From: Gemmatimonadota bacterium
GTDB taxonomy: Bacteria; Gemmatimonadota; Gemmatimonadetes; Palauibacterales; Palauibacteraceae
Assembly: GCA_023554435.1 (NCBI GenBank)
Contig: JAMJQV010000311.1
Coordinates: 1-5,456, forward strand
DNA length: 5,456 nucleotides
Direction of reading: 5' to 3'
Positions within the stretch are counted from its first letter, which is position 1; the number at the start of each line of letters is the position of its first letter. A program made the translations under genes and the position numbers. Positions 1 through 5,456 of this stretch are shown here, piece by piece. A model generated the notes under the pieces. The model had not been told where the DNA came from, ran no database searches, and worked only from the letters and a program-made list of their open reading frames with translations.

Positions 1-1
1 T

Positions 2-1891
2 GAGGACCCCGATGCCCTCAAGCAGGAGTCGGGCAGCCAGGAGGCCTGGCAGCAGTTCATCGACGCCCGCTCGGCACTGTACGACTGGCGACTCGACGAA
101 GCTGAATCCGGATTCAGGGCGGCCATCGATCACGATCCAGCCTTCGCGCGCGCTCACCACTACCTCGCAGTGACCCTCTTCTGGCACACGAGCCGGGACA
201 TAGCGCGGCGTACGGAACTCCTCCCGTCCATTCAGCGGATCACCACCGAGGCGCACCGCCTGGCGAGCGCCGCTGACCTCAACCCGGCCCTCGAGCGCCA
301 CATCGGAGGGCTGCACTCCTTCGTGTCCGGTGACTACGAATCGTCTCGAAGGCACTTCAACGAGCAGATCGAAACCGACTCGACGGACACCGAGGCCCTT
401 CTGTTTCTCGGCGTGGTCGAGTGGACGGACCCCTGGCTGGCCGAGGGGAGCGACCCGCCGCAACCGAGGGGGGATGTCAATCTGGCTCGCCAGGCGTTCC
501 AGACGAGCAGTCGTTTGTGGCCTGATTTCCAGCTCAGTCGTGGGATGCAGTTCGAGATCACGGTCGATCTCAGCGACTACTGGAGAAGTCCCATGTGTCC
601 GATGTTCATGACCCCGGACGAGGAGCTGGTGGCGCCGCCGTACCAGGAACCCTTCGACGCGGACTGGGTGGCCCTGTATCCGATCCTAGAGGGTGATTCG
701 ATCCAGTGGGTACGGTGCGAGGATGCGTTCGACTGGGAAGACAGGGTCGGAGCGCGCGTCGAGTTCGTGCCGTCGGCGGAAAGTCTGTACCAGGAGAGCA
801 TCGCTGACATCGAACGTTGGGCCCGGTTCGCTCCGGATCAGGCGCGGCCGCGCGAGGAATGGGCCGACCTGGTGCTCTGGTGGCGGTCACGGCTGGCCTG
901 TGACGCTGACACGTCGGTGGCCAACGAACTGACCAGAGAGGCGCTCAATCACCTGGAGGCTGCACTCGCCCTCAGCGCCGACACGACCCCGAAGCTGAAG
1001 ATCGACCATGCGGTACTGCGGATGGCCGCGGGGCTGACCGATGCGGCGGCGACTTCACGCCTGGTCGATAGGGCGTTCCTGGAGATGGAGCAGCCTGCCG
1101 GTGAGCCGTTCGCGATACCGTCGTGGGCGGCGGCAAATGCATACCTGGCGGCCGGGCAGCCGTCCAAGGCGATCGATCATATGCGGGGAGTCTGGGCGAA
1201 CGAGGACCGTTCGACTGAGGACCCCTCAGATCCCGAGATCCGCCACGAGCACGGCGATGTGTTCCAGCACTTGGGTGAGATTCGGGTACTCGGTGCGGTC
1301 GGGGCCACCGGGCCTCGCCTGGATGAGGCCGTAGCTGAAGTGAACTGGGCCTGGTCCGCCCCGGGGTACCCCGATCCCGAGCGTCGCCGCGCGGTGCTGC
1401 GCCGATCGACTTCGCTGATTGAGCGATCACGGTCCGCAGACATCCGGCCGGCGCTCGCACTCGACCCGGAGGCCCGGAAGCTGTGGTTCTCCGACTGGGG
1501 CGACCTCGGGGAGGAGATCCCGGACGTGTGGCGCGGCCTCCTCGCGCTTGAGCACGGACCCGACAGTGCGGCTGTCTGGCTCACTCCCGCCGTCGAGCGC
1601 CTGGAAGCGATGCGGCGGCCCTACGCCACCGAGTACTTCATCACGGGCCTTCTTGCCCAGCAGGTCGGCGAGCACGAAACCGCGGCGGATCTGTTCGGCC
1701 GCATTCAGACGTGCCCGCAGCGGATCGGTCTGCTCGACATAGGCTGGGGGCTGACGCGCATGGGGCGTCTCTACCGGGCAAGGTCGCTGGAGCGGTTGGG
1801 GCGTCGCGCGGAGGCGGCCGCGGAGGTTTCGCGCGTCGAGGCCGAGTGGGCGGACGCCGAGCCGGAGTGCGCGGAGAGGGTGGAGGAGTAG
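2..1891 (+). CDS. TPR-repeat protein, 5'-truncated (C-terminal 629 residues visible)
   Basis: The frame is open from the first complete codon at position 2 to TAG at 1889-1891, so the true start lies upstream. The GTG at 170 and later starts are internal, because TPR sequence already precedes them. Residues are counted from position 2. A clear TPR unit spans about 14-56 (A25-L26-Y27, A34, F38, A40-A41, D45-P46, A51, Y54-L55-A56). A second lies near 100-150, and others near 375-400 and 540-578. The last is about 589-617 and ends in a charged EAEWADAEPE...RVEE tail. That ending resembles the C-terminus of TPR regions attached to Ser/Thr kinases or winged-helix regulators in Gemmatimonadota and Acidobacteriota, so the missing N-terminus may be such a domain; this is inference. 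No membrane segment or catalytic motif is visible in the part present. TPRs form helical scaffolds for protein-protein contacts. The partner is unknown. Confidence 0.85.
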   Translation, partial: EDPDALKQESGSQEAWQQFIDARSALYDWRLDEAESGFRAAIDHDPAFARAHHYLAVTLFWHTSRDIARRTELLPSIQRITTEAHRLASAADLNPALERHIGGLHSFVSGDYESSRRHFNEQIETDSTDTEALLFLGVVEWTDPWLAEGSDPPQPRGDVNLARQAFQTSSRLWPDFQLSRGMQFEITVDLSDYWRSPMCPMFMTPDEELVAPPYQEPFDADWVALYPILEGDSIQWVRCEDAFDWEDRVGARVEFVPSAESLYQESIADIERWARFAPDQARPREEWADLVLWWRSRLACDADTSVANELTREALNHLEAALALSADTTPKLKIDHAVLRMAAGLTDAAATSRLVDRAFLEMEQPAGEPFAIPSWAAANAYLAAGQPSKAIDHMRGVWANEDRSTEDPSDPEIRHEHGDVFQHLGEIRVLGAVGATGPRLDEAVAEVNWAWSAPGYPDPERRRAVLRRSTSLIERSRSADIRPALALDPEARKLWFSDWGDLGEEIPDVWRGLLALEHGPDSAAVWLTPAVERLEAMRRPYATEYFITGLLAQQVGEHETAADLFGRIQTCPQRIGLLDIGWGLTRMGRLYRARSLERLGRRAEAAAEVSRVEAEWADAEPECAERVEE

Positions 1892-1900
1892 CGAGGTGGG

Positions 1901-1913
1901 GAATCGTCGATTC
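1901..1913. repeat. 13-bp palindrome between TPR gene and zinc-knuckle gene
   Basis: GAATCG and CGATTC flank a single central T, giving perfect 6-bp arms in the 77-base gap before the small zinc-knuckle gene. It could be a half-site pair for a dimeric regulator of that gene. A palindrome of this size is also expected about once by chance in a window this long, so no function is claimed. Confidence 0.25.
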
Positions 1914-1956
1914 GTCGGGATCACTGCGACGGCGGTGAGCCACATACCGAAGACAC

Positions 1957-1963
1957 AGGAGGT
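1957..1963 (+). promoter_or_regulatory. Strong Shine-Dalgarno sequence of the zinc-knuckle gene
   Basis: AGGAGGT, extended to AGGAGGTGA, is an almost complete complement of the 16S rRNA 3' end and sits 5 bases before ATG 1969. It fixes the start of the 63-residue protein and suggests efficient translation. It is the strongest ribosome binding site in the window. Confidence 0.85.
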
Positions 1964-1968
1964 GACAG

Positions 1969-2160
1969 ATGCCAGGCAAGGTAAAGATGAGGGTCAAGAA
2001 GGAGGACCTGCTTCAGCATTGCATGTTCTGCGGAGCCGACCTGACCGCGGGCGAATCGCATGCAAAGACATGCGGTGTCAAGCCAACAGCCGACGCGACC
2101 TACTGTCCCCTCTGCGGCAAGAAGATCACAGGCAAGAGTCACACGTGCCCTGAGTCCTAG
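1969..2160 (+). CDS. Small tandem zinc-knuckle protein, 63 aa
   Basis: This is a 63-residue, basic, Cys-rich protein that starts at ATG behind a perfect Shine-Dalgarno and ends at TAG 2158-2160. It carries two similar metal-binding units. The first is C18-x2-C21-G ... H31-x3-C35. The second is C46-x2-C49-G ... H58-x-C60. Each unit begins with an aromatic/hydrophobic CxxCG turn and ends with a (G)xSHxxTC-like close, so the protein looks like an internal duplication. The N-terminal 17 residues are Lys/Arg-rich (K4, K6, R8, K10, K11). Two CCHC (or CCCC-like) sites would each hold one zinc ion in the cytoplasm, since there is no signal peptide or membrane segment. Small zinc ribbons of this kind bind nucleic acid or proteins, but I do not recognise a named family and assign no function. 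It lies 77 bases after the TPR gene on the same strand and may be co-transcribed with it. Confidence 0.85.
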   Translation: MPGKVKMRVKKEDLLQHCMFCGADLTAGESHAKTCGVKPTADATYCPLCGKKITGKSHTCPES

Positions 2161-2308
2161 GCGACCACCGCATTTCTATTGACGACACATCAGATGAAGG
2201 GGCTCGCAACGAAATGGAGACTATAGCAAGGGTTGGAAGACCTATGCGAAGATCAGGTTCGGATAGGCACTCCAAGGTTGGTTGGCCCGTCGATGTGAGT
2301 TGACGCAA

Positions 2309-2338
2309 AGAGCGCCCGGCCTCTCAGCCGGGCGCTCT
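2309..2338 (-). terminator. Perfect 12-bp hairpin, probable terminator of the DUF305-propeller genes
   Basis: AGAGCGCCCGGC pairs perfectly with GCCGGGCGCTCT around a 6-base loop (2321-2326). Read on the minus strand, the 3' arm runs into a short T stretch (TCTTTG), which fits a weak intrinsic terminator about 60 bases after the propeller stop codon. Read on the plus strand, no T-tract follows, so it would end the zinc-knuckle transcript less well, although it could slow or protect it. It lies between convergent genes, where a shared hairpin is common. Confidence 0.7.
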
Positions 2339-2397
2339 CGCCACATCAATCCACCGTCGCGCCTCAGCGCCTCAACGGCGCGTCATCGGCCTGCGGA

Positions 2398-4476
2398 TCA
2401 GCTCTTCGCCAGCTCCTGCACCGTCTCCGCCAGCTTCCACAGCTTCTCACTGTGCTCTGACTCTGCGGCGAGCTGCTTAAGGTGCGTCGCCATCTGGCTG
2501 AGACCGGCCTCCCGCTCGGAAGCAGGAGCGTTCTCCATCTCCGTCAGGGCCGAGCGCGCCATGGCCACGCCCTGCGCATTCATTCCGCCCGCCCTCTCGA
2601 GCTGGTCCACGTACGCCTGCGCGAGCGCGAACGTCGCCGGCCAGTAGAACTTCTGCTGGCCCTGCACGTTGAAGTGGTCGAACCGGACGCTGCGGGCCGC
2701 CTCGATCTCGTTCTCCGAGATGAACTCGCTCGGCACGAGCTCCAGGATGTCCAGGCCGCGGGCGATCTCGGAGCTGACGATCAGTCCGTTGTACCAGTAC
2801 ACGGACCAGGTGCCGCCATTGGCCATCTGGGTCGCGTCCACCGGACCGCGATCGAAGAAGGCGATCTCGACCGGGTTCGCCGGGTCCGTCCAGTCGAAGA
2901 CCGAGATGCCGCCCTGGTACCAGGACTGCACCATCACGTCACGGCCGGGGATCGGAATGAGCGAACCGTTATGGGCGACGCAGTTCTCTTCCGTGGTCTG
3001 CGGCGCCGGCATCTTGTAGTAGCTCTGGAAGCTCATCTGGCCCTCGGCGATCACGAACAGGGCGTTGGCGCCCCACTCGTACGGGTCGTCGTAGCGGCAC
3101 TTCGGCCCGCCGCCGCCGCCCCACTCGTCGCTGAACAGGATCGAGCTGCCGTCGTTGTTGAAGGTGGCCGAGTGCCAGTAGCTGAAGTTCGAGTCCGACA
3201 CCGCCGCGATCCGCACCGGATTCACCGGGTCGCTGATGTCGAGCAGGAGTCCGTAGCCCTCGCAGGCGCCGCCCGCGAGACCGATCTCCGGGTACAGCGT
3301 GATGTCGTGGCACTGCGTGGGTCCGGGGCGCGGACCGTCTCCCTCTTCGCCGCCCCCGCCGAACATCTGCTCGATCATCGCCGGAAGCGCCTCGCGCAGG
3401 GCCGCACTGTCCGCTGCCGTCGGCGCACCCTCGCCGCCGCGCTGCGCCACCTGCTGGGCCAGCAACTGGTTGGCGAAGCCGTCGGGCAGGACGAACGTCT
3501 GGCCCTGGAATTCGGCGATGAACGCGCCGCGCGCCCTGGCCTCTTCCATGGCCCGGATGTCACCAGGGGCCTGGCCGTGCTGAGGAGCCTCGACGAGACC
3601 CTGGAAGATCCTGGGCGAGGATACGATCGCCGCCGCCTCCGGATTCGCCAGCGGCACCTGGATCACCTCGATGCGGAACAGGGCCGAATTGGGGTCCTCG
3701 TCCGGCGACAGGCCGGAGCAGCCCGGAAGCTCCTCTTCGGGACGCACCGGTGCGGAGCCCGAGACGTAGACGTACACGTTCTCCCTGTCGTTCGGATCCA
3801 CCAGCAGCGAGTGGGTGTGCGAGCCGCGGCACGTCTGCACGTTCGCGATGTACACGGGGTTCTCGATATCGCTGATGTCGAAGATCCGAATGCCGCGCAG
3901 CCGGTCCTCGCTGATGCGCTCCTGCACGCCTTCCGTACCGCAGTCGAGGCGGCCCCCCATGCCCTCGCCGGACACGAACAACAGGTTCCGGTACACGGAG
4001 ACGTCGCTCTGCGAAGCGGGGCAGACGTACCCCTTCACCAGGACGGGCTCCTTGGGATTCGAGATGTCCCAGATCTGGAAGCCGTTGTAGTTGCCCTGGA
4101 TGGCGTATTGGTCCTTGAACGCGAGGTCGGAGTTGCTGACGCCCACGAAGGCCTCGGGCGGCGGAGTCGCCGACAGGAGGCCCAGGTTCCAGATCGCCTC
4201 TTCCGCGTCCAGCAGTCCGGCTCCCAGTCCCACGCGTGGGTCGGGCATCTGGACGTCGGTCTCGGGGGTCGGCGCGGTCTTCAGCGGCTCGGTGGCCGAC
4301 GAAGGCGTGTTCAGGGCCGGGTCGGCAGCGGCCGACGTGCCGCCCGACGAGGCGCACGCGGTCATGCCGAGAAGTCCGGCCGTCGCGACGACGAGCCACG
4401 CGGACCTGAGATGCGCCGCGATCCGTCGGGATCCGGCGCGGGAAGAGAAGGGGGCTTCGGAACTCATCGAACTCAT
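2398..4476 (-). CDS. LVIVD-type seven-bladed beta-propeller lipoprotein
   Basis: This 692-residue exported protein has a basic n-region (R13, R17, R18, R24), a hydrophobic core, and GMTAC with lipid-anchor Cys41. A Ser/Thr/Pro/Ala-rich tether follows to about residue 80. The rest to about 580 reads as seven propeller blades. Blade-end motifs of the type D-[IW]-[ST]-[DN]-x-x-x-P-V lie at about D137, D200, D413 and D528, with a degenerate copy near 269-285; this matches the LVIVD repeat family (PF08309). Blades three to six start with a histidine (H222, H390, H435, H502). Eight further cysteines could form disulfides. Residues about 294-386 are an Ala/Gly-rich helical insertion between blades three and four. 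The last ~100 residues are a charged helical tail. I chose ATG 4476 because AAGGAAG precedes it and the signal peptide then has normal length; a TTG at 4527 overlapping the upstream stop would add 17 residues. It follows the DUF305 gene by 47 bases. Its activity is unknown; a metal-binding or adhesive envelope role is inferred. Confidence 0.85.
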   Translation of the reverse strand: MSSMSSEAPFSSRAGSRRIAAHLRSAWLVVATAGLLGMTACASSGGTSAAADPALNTPSSATEPLKTAPTPETDVQMPDPRVGLGAGLLDAEEAIWNLGLLSATPPPEAFVGVSNSDLAFKDQYAIQGNYNGFQIWDISNPKEPVLVKGYVCPASQSDVSVYRNLLFVSGEGMGGRLDCGTEGVQERISEDRLRGIRIFDISDIENPVYIANVQTCRGSHTHSLLVDPNDRENVYVYVSGSAPVRPEEELPGCSGLSPDEDPNSALFRIEVIQVPLANPEAAAIVSSPRIFQGLVEAPQHGQAPGDIRAMEEARARGAFIAEFQGQTFVLPDGFANQLLAQQVAQRGGEGAPTAADSAALREALPAMIEQMFGGGGEEGDGPRPGPTQCHDITLYPEIGLAGGACEGYGLLLDISDPVNPVRIAAVSDSNFSYWHSATFNNDGSSILFSDEWGGGGGPKCRYDDPYEWGANALFVIAEGQMSFQSYYKMPAPQTTEENCVAHNGSLIPIPGRDVMVQSWYQGGISVFDWTDPANPVEIAFFDRGPVDATQMANGGTWSVYWYNGLIVSSEIARGLDILELVPSEFISENEIEAARSVRFDHFNVQGQQKFYWPATFALAQAYVDQLERAGGMNAQGVAMARSALTEMENAPASEREAGLSQMATHLKQLAAESEHSEKLWKLAETVQELAKS

Positions 4477-4480
4477 GGGG

Positions 4481-4487
4481 CTTCCTT
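4481..4487 (-). promoter_or_regulatory. Ribosome binding site deciding the propeller start
   Basis: On the minus strand AAGGAAG lies 4 bases before ATG 4476. No comparable sequence precedes the alternative TTG at 4527, which overlaps the TGA of the upstream gene. This favours the shorter form with a standard lipoprotein signal peptide. Confidence 0.6.
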
Positions 4488-4523
4488 TTCGGGGGTCTGA
4501 CGGAAAGTCTGTTTTCGAGATGC

Positions 4524-5339
4524 TCAACGGCCACCGTCCGACTCGGTCGAGGCGGCCATGTCGTCCAGCATCATCTGCATGCGGTTGATCTCGGTGATCT
4601 GATCCACCTGCACGTCCGAGGCGAGTTTGAACACGGCCTCGTCCTGTCCCGTACCGTCCACGGCGAACAGATCTTCGACCATGGTGACGGCCCCGGCGTG
4701 GTGGCCGATCATGTAGGTCAGGAACAGGCGATCGAACTCGGGTCCGAACGCGGCCGCGAGCTCCTCGAGTTGCGCCTGGGTCAGCATGCCGGGCATGTCG
4801 TGCTCGGCCATGTCGTGCATCGAATGATCAGCGGCCGGAGCGGGCTCCTGGTGATCGGCGTGCGCCCTGCCCGCCTCGTGCGTGGCAGTTCCGCTCGGAC
4901 CTCCCTCCGGCGACTTCATCTCGATCGTGAGGTTCAGGCCGTCGATCTTCACCTGCGGAACCGGCTGTCCACGATCGTCCAGCCATCGCTGCATGAGAGC
5001 GATCTCGTCCCGCTGGGCGTTGATGATTCGCGCGGCCAGGGTCTGCACGGACTGACTCGCGCCATGTGTGGGGGCGAGTTCGGACATGATCAGGGCCTGC
5101 GCGTGATGCGAAATCATCCCGGTGACGAACTCGACGTCCGCATTGGTGAAGCGCATGCGGGCGCTGTCCTGGCGGGCCCGGTACAGGGCCTCGATCTCGG
5201 CGTTCGAGAGACTGGCCGACTCTGCGCGCGAGTCCGCGTCTGTGTCCTGGTCGGTGTCCTGCGCTCGCGCGAAGTCGGGGCTGAACATCGCTGCGAAAAC
5301 CAGCATAGCCGCTACCACGCGGCGCGTATGTGCCGTCAT
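4524..5339 (-). CDS. Secreted two-domain DUF305 protein, probable copper/metal binder
   Basis: This is a 271-residue protein with a Sec signal peptide, likely cut after A26 (FARA-Q). It contains two copies of the DUF305 fold (PF03713, ferritin-like helical bundle). The first copy has F71-V-T-G-M-I-S-H78-H79-A-Q-A-L-I-M85 and ends at L120-D-D. The second has F206-L-T-Y-M-I-G-H213-H214-A-G-A-V-T-M220 and ends at L258-D-D. The HH pairs and flanking Met residues are the hallmark positions. Between the halves, residues 154-185 are rich in His and Met (H154, H160, H163, H172, M174, H175, M177, H180, M182, M185), like periplasmic copper-binding linkers. DUF305 proteins such as cyanobacterial CopM bind copper; binding here is inferred. 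It is the first gene of a probable two-gene operon with the propeller lipoprotein. ATG 5339 gives the correct signal peptide, although only a weak ribosome binding site precedes it. Residues 27-45 are an acidic linker. Confidence 0.9.
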   Translation of the reverse strand: MTAHTRRVVAAMLVFAAMFSPDFARAQDTDQDTDADSRAESASLSNAEIEALYRARQDSARMRFTNADVEFVTGMISHHAQALIMSELAPTHGASQSVQTLAARIINAQRDEIALMQRWLDDRGQPVPQVKIDGLNLTIEMKSPEGGPSGTATHEAGRAHADHQEPAPAADHSMHDMAEHDMPGMLTQAQLEELAAAFGPEFDRLFLTYMIGHHAGAVTMVEDLFAVDGTGQDEAVFKLASDVQVDQITEINRMQMMLDDMAASTESDGGR

Positions 5340-5373
5340 TCGATCGTTCGTTTCGTGGTTGTGGGTCCTTCGC

Positions 5374-5386
5374 GCGGCCTGGCCGC
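5374..5386. repeat. 13-bp GC palindrome in the leader of the DUF305 gene
   Basis: GCGGCC and GGCCGC flank one central base, 35-47 bases upstream of the DUF305 start. It could be a small operator or an mRNA leader hairpin in the region between the possible promoter and the start codon. The loop is too short for a normal RNA hairpin without opening pairs, and GC-rich palindromes arise easily in such DNA. Confidence 0.25.
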
Positions 5387-5404
5387 ATGCCTCGGGTCAG
5401 GACC

Positions 5405-5433
5405 GAATACCTCGGATACCGCCGCAAAGTTTC
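5405..5433 (-). promoter_or_regulatory. Possible ECF-sigma-type promoter of the DUF305-propeller operon
   Basis: On the minus strand GAAACTT (5433-5427) resembles the conserved AAC-containing -35 element of extracytoplasmic-function sigma factors. After a 15-base spacer comes GGTATTC (5411-5405) as a candidate -10. This would place the transcript start about 60 bases before ATG 5339. An ECF sigma responding to envelope stress or metals would suit two exported proteins. The assignment rests on visual similarity only, and no sigma gene is in the window. Confidence 0.3.
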
Positions 5434-5456
5434 ATTGCGAAGGCCCAAGAAGGGCA

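Noticed and set aside
2179..2226. TTGACG followed later by CTATAG as a sigma-70 promoter
   Set aside because: The two elements are about 36 bases apart and no gene follows on the plus strand.
2126..2308. A 60-codon minus-strand frame in the convergent intergenic region
   Set aside because: There is no ribosome binding site or motif, it overlaps the end of the zinc-knuckle gene, and its composition is unremarkable.
2359..2381. Tandem GCGCCTCA pair and an adjacent GCGCC/GGCGC mini-hairpin
   Set aside because: Only two 8-bp copies and a 5-bp stem just after the propeller stop; too short to separate from chance in GC-rich DNA. The 12-bp hairpin nearby is the better terminator.
3109..3120. GCC-triplet run that looks like a microsatellite
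   Set aside because: It encodes the glycine run of the propeller protein in frame and needs no separate explanation.
2482..4500. A 672-codon plus-strand open frame opposite the propeller gene
   Set aside because: The translation is Arg/Val/His/Asp-rich without domains. The minus-strand frame has a signal peptide, repeats and a conserved family pattern, so this is an antisense shadow in GC-rich DNA.
3560..4534. A 324-codon minus-strand frame overlapping the propeller gene
   Set aside because: It is an Arg/Gly/Pro-rich out-of-frame reading of the same gene with no recognisable motif.
4828..5448. A 206-codon minus-strand frame overlapping the DUF305 gene
   Set aside because: Its composition is Arg/Pro/Gly-rich and it lies in another frame of the well-supported DUF305 gene. 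It also covers the likely promoter.

Overview
The window is high-GC bacterial DNA with four protein genes in two converging pairs. The style of the proteins fits a free-living Gemmatimonadota-like or related bacterium: a long TPR protein with a characteristic C-terminus, an LVIVD-type beta-propeller lipoprotein, and a two-domain DUF305 protein. That placement is inferred from protein style and base composition only. I see no tRNA, rRNA, CRISPR array, transposase or integrase gene.

Left half, plus strand. Positions 2-1891 hold the 3' part of a TPR-repeat protein whose start lies outside the window. After 77 bases, and behind a near-perfect Shine-Dalgarno sequence, comes a 63-residue protein (1969-2160) built from two tandem CxxC...HxxxC-like metal-binding knuckles. 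Positions 2161-2397 carry no convincing gene. They do contain a perfect 12-bp hairpin (2309-2338) that probably ends transcription of the minus-strand genes.

Right half, minus strand, read from right to left. A possible ECF-type promoter (5405-5433) precedes a secreted DUF305 protein (5339-4524). This protein has two HH-containing ferritin-like halves joined by a His/Met-rich linker. It is followed 47 bases later by a large lipoprotein (4476-2398), predicted to be a seven-bladed LVIVD-type propeller with an alpha-helical tail. Both proteins are exported and they look co-transcribed.

The most interesting signal is in this pair. The DUF305 protein looks like a copper binder. In the propeller, four consecutive blades each place a histidine at the equivalent position of their first strand, which could line the central channel as a metal site. 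Together they may form an envelope metal-handling or metalloenzyme module. This is inference: the repeats and residues are visible, but the function is not proven.
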